This document shows positions 35,725 to 44,074 of a DNA stretch of 64,000 nt, piece by piece. Origin of the DNA: Roseomonas indoligenes. Its GTDB lineage: Bacteria; Pseudomonadota; Alphaproteobacteria; Acetobacterales; Acetobacteraceae. Position 1 is the first letter of the stretch; each line of letters begins with the position of its first letter. The position numbers were made by a program, and so were the translations under genes. The stretch is from positions 310,001 through 374,000 of the forward strand of contig NZ_JAGIZA010000005.1 in assembly GCF_017813365.1 (NCBI RefSeq). The letters are read 5' to 3'. Under the pieces are notes generated by a model that was not told the origin of the DNA, ran no database searches, and worked only from the letters and a program-made list of their open reading frames with translations.

Positions 35725-37452
35725 ATGGCCTTAGGCAACCCCCGGCGGAACAGGGGCGAGGCCATCAACGCCTGGCCGGGCTACGTGGACGCCCTGGCCA
35801 CGCTGCTCATCATCATCATCTTCGTCCTGCTCGTCTTCGTCCTCGCCCAGGGTTTCCTCTCCGTCGCCCTCTCCTCGCGCGACCGCGCGCTGGACCGGCT
35901 GAACCGCCAGGTGGCCGAGCTGGCCGAGCTTCTCTCGCTTGAGCGCGGCGGGGCGGAGGAACTGCGCGCCGCCCTCGGCCGCGCGCAGGAGGAAGCCCGC
36001 ACGATCGGGGCGGAGCGCGACGCCGCCCGCCGCGACCTCGCCACCCTGCAGGGCGACGCCGCCCGCACCACCTCCGCCCGTGACGCGGCGCGGGAGGAGC
36101 GGGACCGCCTCGCCGCCCGGCTGGCGGATGCGGAGCTGGCCGCATCCGGCAACGGCCAGCGCATCGCCAGCCTTGAGGCCCGCCTCGCCGAGGCCCTGTC
36201 AGGGGTGGAAGCCGCGGGCGCCGACACCGCCCGCACCGTGCGCGGCCTGACCGAGACCCGCCGCGCCCTCGCCACCGAAAGCGCGGCCCGCCAGGGTGCC
36301 GAGCGAACCCTCGCGGAGACCCGCACCGCGCTCGAGGCCGCCCGCCGCGACCTCGCCGCCGTCCGCGCGGAAGCCGAGCGGCTGGGACAGCAGGGCGTGA
36401 CGGACCGCGGGACGATCGAGGCACGGCTGGCCGACATCGCCCGGTTGAACGAGCAGCTCCGCGCCCTCGCCGCCCTGCGGGAACAGGCCGAAAGGCAGGC
36501 CCGCGACGCCCTGGCACGCGCCGGCGACGAGGAGCGCCGCCGCCAGGCCGCCGAAACCGCCACCGCCGACGCCACCACCGCCCGCCAGGCCGCCGAGGCC
36601 ACCGCAGCCTTGGCCACCCGCGCGCAGGGAGCCGCCGAGGCGCGCGCGACCGAGGCCGCCACAGCCCGCCGGACGGCCGAGACCGCCCTGGCCGAGGCCG
36701 CGCGCGGCCGCAGCGCCGCCGAAACCCTCCTCGCCGACGCCGCCCGCACCGCCCGCGCGGAAGCCGAGGCCCGCCGCGCCGCCGAAGGCCAGGCCGGCGA
36801 GTACGGGCGCCTCGCCGAGAGCGCCCGCGCCCAGGCCGCCCTCCTCACCCAGCAGCTGGACGCACTGCGCGCCGAGCTCCGCCGCGTCGCCTCCGCCCTG
36901 GACGCGCAGGAGAGCCAGGATCGCGAGAAGGACACCCAGATCGCCGCCCTAGGCCAGCGCCTGAACGCCGCCCTCGCCGCCCGGGTGGAGGAATTGCAGC
37001 GCTACCGCTCCGACTTCTTCGGCCGCCTGCGCGACGTCCTGGGCGATCGGCCGGAGATCCGCATCGCCGGTGACCGCTTCGTCTTCCAGTCCGAGGTCCT
37101 TTTCCCCATCGGCAGCGCGGAGATGTCGGACACGGGCCGGGAGCAGATCGCCAACGTCACCCGCCTGCTGCTGGACATCGCCGGCCGCATCCCGGAGGGC
37201 ACGAACTGGGTGCTGCGCGTGGACGGCCATGCCGACAACTCCCCCGTCCGCCCCGGCGCCCGCTACGCCAGCAACTGGGAGCTCTCCTCCGCCCGCGCCA
37301 TCGCGGTCGCGCAGCTGATGATCCAGAACGGCCTGCCTACCAACCGCGTGGCCGCCACCGCCTTCGGCGAGTTCCAGCCCATCGACACGGCGGACACCCC
37401 CGCCGCCCGCGCCCGCAACCGCCGCATCGAGCTGCGCCTCACGGATCGCTGA
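35725..37452 (+). CDS. MotB/OmpA-like protein with very long Ala-rich coiled coil
   Basis: A 575-residue inner-membrane anchored protein. A short N-terminus is followed by WPGYVDALATLLIIIIFVLLVF: one transmembrane helix with Asp22 at the position of the proton-binding Asp of MotB/TolR. Residues about 45-425 are an uninterrupted Ala/Arg/Glu/Leu coiled coil, which could in principle extend several hundred angstroms. The C-terminal domain (about 440-575) is OmpA/MotB-like with RVDGHADNSPVRPG, NWELSSARAIAVAQLM and ARNRRIELRL, which bind peptidoglycan in the family. The coil is far longer than that of MotB and of the related alphaproteobacterial partners known to me. The ATG at 35725 fits the anchor. 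Confidence 0.88.
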   Translation: MALGNPRRNRGEAINAWPGYVDALATLLIIIIFVLLVFVLAQGFLSVALSSRDRALDRLNRQVAELAELLSLERGGAEELRAALGRAQEEARTIGAERDAARRDLATLQGDAARTTSARDAAREERDRLAARLADAELAASGNGQRIASLEARLAEALSGVEAAGADTARTVRGLTETRRALATESAARQGAERTLAETRTALEAARRDLAAVRAEAERLGQQGVTDRGTIEARLADIARLNEQLRALAALREQAERQARDALARAGDEERRRQAAETATADATTARQAAEATAALATRAQGAAEARATEAATARRTAETALAEAARGRSAAETLLADAARTARAEAEARRAAEGQAGEYGRLAESARAQAALLTQQLDALRAELRRVASALDAQESQDREKDTQIAALGQRLNAALAARVEELQRYRSDFFGRLRDVLGDRPEIRIAGDRFVFQSEVLFPIGSAEMSDTGREQIANVTRLLLDIAGRIPEGTNWVLRVDGHADNSPVRPGARYASNWELSSARAIAVAQLMIQNGLPTNRVAATAFGEFQPIDTADTPAARARNRRIELRLTDR

Positions 37453-37511
37453 CCGGGCCGGGCTTGAAACGACCATCCGCCACCAGCAGGTGGCAAGTGG
37501 GAGGACCCGCA

Positions 37512-37757
37512 ATGGACCCGGAAAAGCTCGCCGAGATCGCCGCCGCGAATGCCGAGGAGGTTGAGCGCGCTAAGGCCGCCGCCCGCCCCACCGAATCCGG
37601 CTGGAGCGACACGATCATCGGCCTCGACAATGCCAGCCAGGTGGCGGAACTCGCAGCCCGGGCTGGCGGCGCGCTCTGGGACGGCGTCTGCGCCGTGGGC
37701 TCGGGGATCGGCGCGGTCTGCGAGGCCGTGGACAGCGTTATTCCCCGCATCGACTGA
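37512..37757 (+). CDS. 81-residue hypothetical protein following the motor-like module
   Basis: A small protein from an ATG at 37512 with a good ribosome-binding site (GTGGGAGGA). The first 30 residues are charged and helical (KLAEIAAANAEEVERAKAAA); the rest holds a Gly/Ala/Val-rich amphipathic stretch (AGGALWDGVCAVGSGIGAVCEAV) with two Cys residues nine apart that might associate with the membrane. It follows the OmpA-like gene by 59 bases. No family recognised. It ends 6 bases before a convergent gene. Confidence 0.62.
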   Translation: MDPEKLAEIAAANAEEVERAKAAARPTESGWSDTIIGLDNASQVAELAARAGGALWDGVCAVGSGIGAVCEAVDSVIPRID

Positions 37758-37763
37758 AGCCTC

Positions 37764-39368
37764 TCAGCTCTTGGAGACGCCCCAGAACTGCGGATAGGGC
37801 GACTTCGCCATCCCCGAGACGCTGGTGCGATAGGCGGTGCTGCCGACGAAGAACCCTGTCGGGATCACCGTCACGAAGTCCATGGACATGCGGTTGATCT
37901 TGTCCATGGAAGCCTTGGCCGCTGCCGGGTCCGTCAGCGTGAACCACTCGCTGATCGCCCCCTGCACCTCATCCGACTTCGCCCAGCCCGAGAGCGAGCT
38001 GCCCCCGCCCGCATCCAGTGCCTTGTGCCCGGCCGGCGTCACGCATTCCGCCCCCGCCACCCAGGTGTGGCTGAGATGCCAGCCGCCCTGCGACGGCACT
38101 CCCTTGTTGTTGGTGCGGGCGGACTGGGTGCCCCAGTCCATCGCGATCATGTCCACGTTCACCCCGGCGCGCTTCAGCATGTCCGCCGTCACGTCGCCCT
38201 GGTTCTTTACGTTCGGCACATCGGTGGCCACGGGCAGAACGATCGCCTCGCCCTTGTAGCCCGCCGCTTCCAGCAGCCGCTTCGCCTCATCCACCCGGCG
38301 CGCGCCCCTCAGCCGCTCCCCGCCCACCTCGGTGTAGTAAGGCGTGCCAGGGGTGAAGAAGCTTGGCATGGTCTTCCACAGGGCCGTGTCATCGCCAGCC
38401 ACCGCGCCCATGTAGTCCTCCTGGTTCACCAGCCACTGCAGCGCCTGGCGCGCCCGCGGGTCGGTGAAGGGCGCGTGCAGGTGGTTCACCTTCAGCAGCC
38501 CGACATTCCCAAGCGGGTCCGCCACGTCCACCTTCACCTGCCGGTTGCGCTTCAGCACGGGGCTCAGGTCGTTCACCGCCTGCTCCCACCAGTCGACCTC
38601 GCCGGCCTGCAGCGCGGCGGCGGCCGTGCCGGCATCCGGCATGGTGATCCACTCGACCCGGTCGAAGTTCACACGCTTGCCGCCGGCCAGCCAGTCGCTC
38701 GTCCCCTCCCGCGGCGCGTAGCCGTCGAAGCGCTGGAAGACGGCCTTCGCGCCCGCCACCCACTCGTCGCGCTTGAACAGCATCGGCCCGGATCCGACAT
38801 ATTCCGTGATGGCCTTGAAGGCGTCGGTGCTCGCGATCCGCTCGGGCATGATGCAGAGCAGCAGCGTCGTGCTCTTGGCGAAGGCGAAGAGCAGCTTCGG
38901 GAAGGGCTGCCCCAACCGGATGCGGAAGCTCCGGTCGTCCACCACCGCGATCTCGTCCAGCACCGCGCGCAGACGCATCCCCATCACGTCGCGCGGCATC
39001 CAGCGCCGGATGGAGGCGACCGCGTCCTTCGCCAGAACCGGCTCCCCGTCATGGAACTTCAGCCCCTGCCGCAGCCGGAAGGTCCAGGTGAGCCCATCGG
39101 CGGAAACCTCGTGCCCCTCCGCCATCTGCGGCTGCGGCTCGAACCGGCTGTCGATACCGTAGAGCTGGTCCCAGACCAGCAGGCTGGCATTCCGCACCAC
39201 CTGCTGCGTCGTCAGCACCGGATCGAAATTCGTCAGGTCGGCCTGCGGCACGAAGCGCAGCACGCGCGCCCCCTGCGCCTGCGAGAGGCGGGGCGCCGCC
39301 ACCGCCCCCACCATGGCGCCCCCGATCCCAAGGGAAAGGCCAAGGGCGGATCGGCGCGTAAGGGTCAT
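37764..39368 (-). CDS. Family-5 (peptide/nickel-type) ABC substrate-binding protein
   Basis: A 534-residue exported receptor of the SBP_bac_5 type. Tat signal with TRRSALGLSLGIGG (cleavage near SQAQG); the mature part begins RVLRFVPQADLTNFDPV, then MAEGHEVSADGLTWTFRLRQGLKFHDGEPV, the diagnostic family stretch. No permease or ATPase is next to it. It closely resembles in length and N-terminal wording the receptor at 59.9 kb, so the two are paralogues. The ligand is unknown; such orphan receptors are often expanded in Acetobacteraceae. Confidence 0.9.
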   Translation of the reverse strand: MTLTRRSALGLSLGIGGAMVGAVAAPRLSQAQGARVLRFVPQADLTNFDPVLTTQQVVRNASLLVWDQLYGIDSRFEPQPQMAEGHEVSADGLTWTFRLRQGLKFHDGEPVLAKDAVASIRRWMPRDVMGMRLRAVLDEIAVVDDRSFRIRLGQPFPKLLFAFAKSTTLLLCIMPERIASTDAFKAITEYVGSGPMLFKRDEWVAGAKAVFQRFDGYAPREGTSDWLAGGKRVNFDRVEWITMPDAGTAAAALQAGEVDWWEQAVNDLSPVLKRNRQVKVDVADPLGNVGLLKVNHLHAPFTDPRARQALQWLVNQEDYMGAVAGDDTALWKTMPSFFTPGTPYYTEVGGERLRGARRVDEAKRLLEAAGYKGEAIVLPVATDVPNVKNQGDVTADMLKRAGVNVDMIAMDWGTQSARTNNKGVPSQGGWHLSHTWVAGAECVTPAGHKALDAGGGSSLSGWAKSDEVQGAISEWFTLTDPAAAKASMDKINRMSMDFVTVIPTGFFVGSTAYRTSVSGMAKSPYPQFWGVSKS

Positions 39369-39456
39369 GGAATCGTCCTGCTACTCAGGGCCCGCGCCGG
39401 GCACTGGCCCGTGCGGCACTCAGCGGCAGAAACGCAAGGCCCATGCCATGATTTGG

Positions 39457-39789
39457 CTAAAGGATCACCGCCTCGAAGGGCGGCAGCAGGTCCGGCGTCT
39501 CGAATTCCAGCACCCAGAGGTCCGGATCCCGCTTCACCTGCCGGGCCACATAGGCATCCACCGTCGCGTCATCCACCGGCGCCGCCCCGGTGCCCCGCAC
39601 CCAGGCCGGCCGCCCCTGGCCGTCCCGCGTCTGGGCCAGGGCCACCAGCCCCTCCCGCCCGCGCAGCACCACCAGGATGCCGCCGCTGTCCGGATCCCCC
39701 TTCCGCAGCACCGCGCCGGGTCGCCCTGCGGCGTCCCCCATCCGCAGCGCCATCGAGGCCCAGAGCCCCGCCTTCACCCGTGCTTCCAT
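39457..39789 (-). CDS. DUF1491 family protein
   Basis: A 110-residue protein with the DUF1491 pattern: MEARVKAGLWASMALRMGD, LRKGDPDSGGILVVLRGREG, and VDAYVARQVKRDPDLWVLEFE. Function is unknown, though the family is widespread in alphaproteobacteria and consists of small soluble proteins. The ATG at 39789 matches the family N-terminus; the frame is open to 39936 but without homology. Divergent from the next small gene. Confidence 0.85.
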   Translation of the reverse strand: MEARVKAGLWASMALRMGDAAGRPGAVLRKGDPDSGGILVVLRGREGLVALAQTRDGQGRPAWVRGTGAAPVDDATVDAYVARQVKRDPDLWVLEFETPDLLPPFEAVIL

Positions 39790-39900
39790 GCCCGGCCTCT
39801 TCCCACCCCCGGCGCCGCTGTGGAAGGGGCTTGATGCCCGCCCGCCGCCGCGCCATTCACGGGCAGCCGATCTGCCGCCCTTTTTCCGCGAGACCTCCGC

Positions 39901-40140
39901 ATGGCCAACCCGCCGCCGCGCATGACCGACGCCCAACGCGCCTATGAGAGCCGCCGCGCCGCCAAGGCCGGCATGTCCCTCGATAAATGGCTCGCCGCGA
40001 AGGAGAAGGAGCGGGAGGAGGAGCGCCGCGCCGCCGCCGGGGCCGCCGCAGCCCGCAGCGCGGCCACGGAGCCCGCGAAGAAGCCCAACCTCTTCCGCCG
40101 CCTGCTGGACCGCGCCCAGCAGCCCCTGAAGGGCTCCTGA
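39901..40140 (+). CDS. Small charged hypothetical protein
   Basis: A 79-residue protein rich in Ala, Arg, Lys and Glu. It begins MANPPPRMTDAQRAYESRRAAKAGMSLDKWLAAKEKER, which reads as an amphipathic helix followed by a charged coil, and ends in a short basic segment FRRLLDRAQQPLKGS. No family recognised. Its stop overlaps the start region of the following gene (40137-40140), so the two may be coupled. Confidence 0.62.
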   Translation: MANPPPRMTDAQRAYESRRAAKAGMSLDKWLAAKEKEREEERRAAAGAAAARSAATEPAKKPNLFRRLLDRAQQPLKGS

Positions 40141-41126
40141 TCCGCGACCTCACGGCGGCCCACGCCGACTGGTCCGCCCACCCGGCCAAGCGCTGGATCA
40201 CCATCGCCCGGAAGCGGACCGGCGCCTGGCTGGCCGAGGCGCCGGCCCCGGTCGGCGACCCGGCCGCCCGCACCGCCGCCCTGGTGGCGGAGGGCCCGCC
40301 CCTCGTCCTGGGCCTGGACCTGCCCCTCGGCCTGCCCCGCGCCTGGGCCGCCGCGCGGCCGGAGCCCGGCTTTCCCGCCTTCCTCCGCGCCCTGCCCCCC
40401 GGCTTCCTGGAGGTGAGCGACACGCTGGAGACCGTCGGCCCCGATCGCCCCTTCTACCCCCGCCACGGCCTGCGCGGCATGACCCGCGCCGCCCATGCCG
40501 CCGCCCTCGGCTTCATGAGCCCCGCCGACCTCTCCCGCCTCTGCGACCGCGCCACCGCCGAGCGTCCAGCCGGCGCGCCGCTCTTCTGGACCCTCGGGGC
40601 CAACCAGACCGGCAAGGCCGCGATCGCCGCCTGGCGGGACTGGCTCTCCCCCGCCCTTCTGGCGGGTGCCCCCTACCGGCTTTGGCCCTTCGAGGGCGGG
40701 CTGCACGCCCTTCTCGCCCCCGGCACCGCGGTCCTTGCCGAGACTTATCCCGCCGAGGCCATGCGCCAGCTCGGGATCCGCCTGCCCGGCAGCAAGCGAG
40801 CCCAGCCCGCCCGTCTCGCCGCCGCCCCGGACCTGCGCGCCGCGATGGAGCGCCTGGCAGTCCGCCCCACCCCTGGCCTGGACGCCGCCATTGCGACCGG
40901 CTTCGGCCGGGATGCCGCCGGGGAGGACCGCTTCGACAGCCTCCTCGGCCTTCTCTGCGTCGTCGCCGTGCTGGACGGCGCCCGCCCGGATTTCATCCCG
41001 GACGACCCCTGGGTCCGCCGCTGGGAGGGATGGGTCCTCGGCCAGACCGCCCTTCCGCCTCCCCCTCCCCTTCCCGCAGCCGGCACCCCATATGGGCGTT
41101 ACGACGAGACGCCGCGGGCGAATTGA
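40137..41126 (+). CDS. Hypothetical protein, possibly DUF429-like
   Basis: A product of up to 329 residues. The only start-like codon before the first conserved block is a CTG at 40137, overlapping the previous stop (CTGA); the next GTG lies about 50 codons further, so the true start is uncertain. The first block (HADWSAHPAKRWITIARK and VLGLDLPLGLPRAWA) resembles DUF429 predicted nucleases with an RNase H-like fold, where the acidic residue of ADWS would be catalytic, but this is a weak resemblance. A later block LAETYPAEAMRQLGI and EDRFDSLLGLLCVVAVLDGA agrees with that pattern. Confidence 0.68.
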   Translation: MIRDLTAAHADWSAHPAKRWITIARKRTGAWLAEAPAPVGDPAARTAALVAEGPPLVLGLDLPLGLPRAWAAARPEPGFPAFLRALPPGFLEVSDTLETVGPDRPFYPRHGLRGMTRAAHAAALGFMSPADLSRLCDRATAERPAGAPLFWTLGANQTGKAAIAAWRDWLSPALLAGAPYRLWPFEGGLHALLAPGTAVLAETYPAEAMRQLGIRLPGSKRAQPARLAAAPDLRAAMERLAVRPTPGLDAAIATGFGRDAAGEDRFDSLLGLLCVVAVLDGARPDFIPDDPWVRRWEGWVLGQTALPPPPPLPAAGTPYGRYDETPRAN

Positions 41127-41232
41127 AACTGGCCGTCACGGGGGACCACGAAGTCACCCCGCCTCTGCCATAATCCCGCGCCACTTCGCCGCCAGGATCG
41201 CACCATCAAGGAAGCCCCGGAGGGCCGATCAG

Positions 41233-41553
41233 ATGACCAGGTTTCGCACTCTCGCCCTTGCCGGCGTCGCGGTCGCCGCGCTGACGGCCGCCTCCGCGGC
41301 CCCCGCCGAGGCCCAGGGCTGGCACCGCCATCGTGGCGGCGGCGGCGCCGTTGCCGGCGCCATCGTCGGCGGCCTCGCGCTCGGTGCCATCGCGGGCGCC
41401 ACGCTGGCCCCGCCCGCCTACTACGCGCCGCGCGCCTATTACGCGCCGCCGCCGGTCTACTACGCGCCGCCCCCGCCGGCTTATTACGCGCCGCCGCCGC
41501 CGGCCTACTACTACCCCCCCCGCGTGGCATACCGGCCGTATTACGGCTGGTAA
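41233..41553 (+). CDS. Secreted Gly/Tyr/Pro-rich small protein
   Basis: A 106-residue exported protein. Signal peptide about 1-27 (ending AEAQG), then WHRHRGGGG and a hydrophobic Gly/Ala glycine-zipper segment (GAIVGGLALGAIAGATL), and a C-terminal region of tandem YYAPPPPA units. The zipper plus Tyr/Pro repeats resemble envelope proteins of unknown role seen in many alphaproteobacteria. ATG at 41233; a strong terminator follows 25 bases after the stop. Confidence 0.72.
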   Translation: MTRFRTLALAGVAVAALTAASAAPAEAQGWHRHRGGGGAVAGAIVGGLALGAIAGATLAPPAYYAPRAYYAPPPVYYAPPPPAYYAPPPPAYYYPPRVAYRPYYGW

Positions 41554-41578
41554 GCCGGGGAGCAGAGCCCGGAGAAAA

Positions 41579-41609
41579 GGCCGGACGGGTTCCCCCGTCC
41601 GGCCTTTTT
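41579..41609. terminator. Strong bidirectional intrinsic terminator
   Basis: An 11-base stem GGCCGGACGGG (41579-41589) / CCCGTCCGGCC (41594-41604) with a 4-base loop is followed by TTTTT on the plus strand and by TTTTC on the minus strand (AAAA before the stem). It separates the convergent secreted-protein gene and panE. Confidence 0.9.
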
Positions 41610-41621
41610 CATGCCCGGCGC

Positions 41622-42608
41622 TCAGGCGGCCGGCACGTACTGCCCCGAGGCCTCCGCCGCCTTCCGCGCAAGCCCCACCAGCAGGTCCAGCGTCGGCGTC
41701 TCCACCCCCGCCATGCGCGCGAGCGCCAGGGGCTGCACCAGCATCGCCTCCATCTCCACGGCCTTCCCCGCCTCCATGTCCTGGAGGATCGAGGGCTTGT
41801 GCGCGACCTTCTCTGAACCCTTCACCCGCGCATCCACGTCGAACTCCAGCGGGATGCCCAGCCCGCGCGCGATCGACCCCGCCTCCTCCAGCGCCCGCAC
41901 AGCGGCGGCCCGCAGCGCCGGCTCCGCCAGCGTCGGCCCGATCCCCTGGCGGGAGAGGAGGCAGAGCGGCCCGAAGGAGATGTTGGAGACCAGTTTCAGC
42001 CACACCTCCCGCCGGATGTCCGGCACCACGGGGCTCGACAGCCCCCCGGCCGAGAGCGCCGCGGAGAGCGCCTGCACCCCCGCGCTGATGCTTCCGTCCA
42101 GCTCGCCCAGGATCACCTTCCCGCCCGCGTTCTCCACATGGACCGTCCCGGGCTCCGTCACCGTGCAGGCGGAATAGACCACCCCGCCAATTGTCCGCCC
42201 CACGCCCACGGCTGCGCGCACCGCGCCATCCGGATCCAGCGCCGGCAGGGCCCGCCCGTCCAGCTCGCCGCCATGCCGGTCGAAGTACCACCAGGGGATG
42301 CCGTTCATCACGAAGGCAACGGCCGTCTCCGGCCCCAGCAGCGGCGCGATCCCCGCCGCCACGCCCGCCAGCTGGTGCCCCTTGACCGTCACCACCACCG
42401 CGTCCTGCGGGCCCAGCGCCGCAGGATCGTCGCTCGCCGCGGGCCGGACCGTGAAGGTCGCGTCCGGCGCCTGGACCGTCAGCCCCTTCTCGCGGATGGC
42501 GGCAAGGGCGGCACCCCGCGCCACCACGCTCACCTCCGCGCCGCCCCGCGCCAGCCGCCCCGCCAGGTGCCCACCGATGGCACCCGCCCCGAAAACGCAA
42601 ACCTTCAT
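41622..42608 (-). CDS. panE: 2-dehydropantoate 2-reductase family protein
   Basis: NADPH-dependent reductase of ketopantoate or a related 2-keto acid. The 328-residue product opens MKVCVFGAGAIGGHLAGRLA (GxGxxG nucleotide fold), and contains VVVTVKGHQLAGV, FVMNGIPWWYFDR (the usual Asn in NGxP), and the C-terminal catalytic Lys/Asn/Glu domain with VWLKLVSNISFGPLCLL. Its ATG overlaps the stop of the M20 hydrolase upstream by four bases, so the pair is an operon. ApbA/PanE relatives with other substrates exist, so the panE name is by family. Confidence 0.85.
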   Translation of the reverse strand: MKVCVFGAGAIGGHLAGRLARGGAEVSVVARGAALAAIREKGLTVQAPDATFTVRPAASDDPAALGPQDAVVVTVKGHQLAGVAAGIAPLLGPETAVAFVMNGIPWWYFDRHGGELDGRALPALDPDGAVRAAVGVGRTIGGVVYSACTVTEPGTVHVENAGGKVILGELDGSISAGVQALSAALSAGGLSSPVVPDIRREVWLKLVSNISFGPLCLLSRQGIGPTLAEPALRAAAVRALEEAGSIARGLGIPLEFDVDARVKGSEKVAHKPSILQDMEAGKAVEMEAMLVQPLALARMAGVETPTLDLLVGLARKAAEASGQYVPAA

Positions 42609-43798
42609 GCCAGGATCTCCAGCGCCGCGCGCGAGAGGGCCTGCACGCCCACGGCGATGCAGCCCTCATCCGGCTGATAGCCCGCATTGTGCAGCTTGTC
42701 CGCCCGCCCTGGCGCGCCGGAGCCGATCCGCAGATGGGCCGCGGGCACGAGCTTCGCGAATTCCGCGAAATCCTCGCTCCCCATGCTCGGCACGCCGGCT
42801 GCGGGGGCTTGGCCCATCTGGGCGGTCACGGCGGCCAGCATCCGGTCCAGCACGGAATCGTGGTTCACCAGGGGCGGCACCAGCCGGCGGTAGTCCAGGG
42901 CGCACTCGACCCGGAACCCGGTTTCCAGCCCGGCGCAGAGCCGCCGGATCGCCGCCTCGGCGATGTCCCGCGTCCCCTCGTCCAGCGTCCGCACCGTGCC
43001 CTTCAGGTGCACCCGCTCGGGGATGATGTTGTAGGTCGCGCCGCCCTGGAACATGCCGATCGTCACCACCACCGGGCGCAGCGGGTCCACCTCGCGGCTC
43101 ACCACCGTCTGCACCTGGGCGACGAAATGGGCGGCCGCCACGATCGGGTCCACCGCCGATTCCGGATGCGCCGCATGGCCGGACTTCCCGCGCACCACCA
43201 GGTCGAACCGGTCGGAGGCGGCAAGGCAGGCGCCGCGGGTGAACCCCGTCTCCCCCACCGGCATGTCCGGCGCGTTGTGGAAGCCCAGCGCCAGGTCGAT
43301 CCCCTCCGCCGCCCCGTCCGCGATCATGGCCGCGGCGCCGCCCAGCACCTCCTCGGCCGGCTGGAACACCAGCGCCACCCGCCCTGCCAGCATCGGCGCC
43401 ATGCCGCGCAGCACCTCCGCCACCCCCAGCAGGGTGGCGGTGTGGATGTCGTGCCCGCAGGCATGCATCTTCCCGTCGGCGGTGCTGGCGAAGGGCAGCC
43501 CCGTTTCCTCGTGGATCGGCAGCGCGTCCATGTCCGCCCGGATCGCGAGGGTCGGCCCAGGCCGCCCACCCTCGATGATCCCGACCACGCCCGTCTTCCC
43601 CAGCCCGGTCCGGTGCGGAATACCCATCCTCGCCAGCTCGGCCGCGACGATTCCCGCGGTCCGCACCTCCTCGAAGGCAAGTTCGGGGTGTGCATGAATG
43701 TCACGCCGGATCGCCGAGAGCGCGGGCATCAGCGCCGCCGCCTCCTCCGCGATCCGGCGCCCCGGCTCATTGATTCCCGTGACCTGCGCGGCTGTCAT
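42605..43798 (-). CDS. M20-family amidohydrolase (hippurate hydrolase/IAA-amino acid hydrolase type)
   Basis: A 397-residue metalloenzyme that hydrolyses N-acyl amino acids. Metal ligands are visible: MHACGHDIHTATLLG, FQPAEEVLGGA, GFHNAPDMPVG, and near the end SMGSEDFAEF. The dimerisation domain with GKSGHAAHPESAVDPI is present. The ATG at 43798 was chosen because IRRDIHAHPELAFEE follows at the right distance; the frame up to 44011 is open but non-homologous. Divergent from tctBA across 276 bases, which hold no gene; shared regulation with the transporter is possible. Confidence 0.9.
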   Translation of the reverse strand: MTAAQVTGINEPGRRIAEEAAALMPALSAIRRDIHAHPELAFEEVRTAGIVAAELARMGIPHRTGLGKTGVVGIIEGGRPGPTLAIRADMDALPIHEETGLPFASTADGKMHACGHDIHTATLLGVAEVLRGMAPMLAGRVALVFQPAEEVLGGAAAMIADGAAEGIDLALGFHNAPDMPVGETGFTRGACLAASDRFDLVVRGKSGHAAHPESAVDPIVAAAHFVAQVQTVVSREVDPLRPVVVTIGMFQGGATYNIIPERVHLKGTVRTLDEGTRDIAEAAIRRLCAGLETGFRVECALDYRRLVPPLVNHDSVLDRMLAAVTAQMGQAPAAGVPSMGSEDFAEFAKLVPAAHLRIGSGAPGRADKLHNAGYQPDEGCIAVGVQALSRAALEILA

Positions 43799-44074
43799 GA
43801 CATGAAATCTCGCAACGATGTTGCGCTGCATCGTAGGTGAAGAAGCATCCATGACAAGAAGGGCCTCAATCCGGTGCTTGTGACATCGCCCGCAGCCAAA
43901 TAGGTTGCGGCACCTCTCTCTTTCGGGGGGAGCGTCAGGAAGCATGGATAAGGCACGGAAGATGCCGGCCGCGGAGCCCTCTCGGGCTTCCGCGGGCGGC
44001 AGCGTGCCCACTCATCATCCCCGACGCTCCTCCCGCTGGACGGTATCTGCGAGGGACTTAGGGGTGGAGTGTTC

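Noticed and set aside
33898-37757. Zorya phage-defence system
   Set aside because: ZorA/ZorB-like proteins are plausible, but no helicase or nuclease gene (ZorC, D or E) follows, and the flanks are housekeeping genes; the neutral description is kept.
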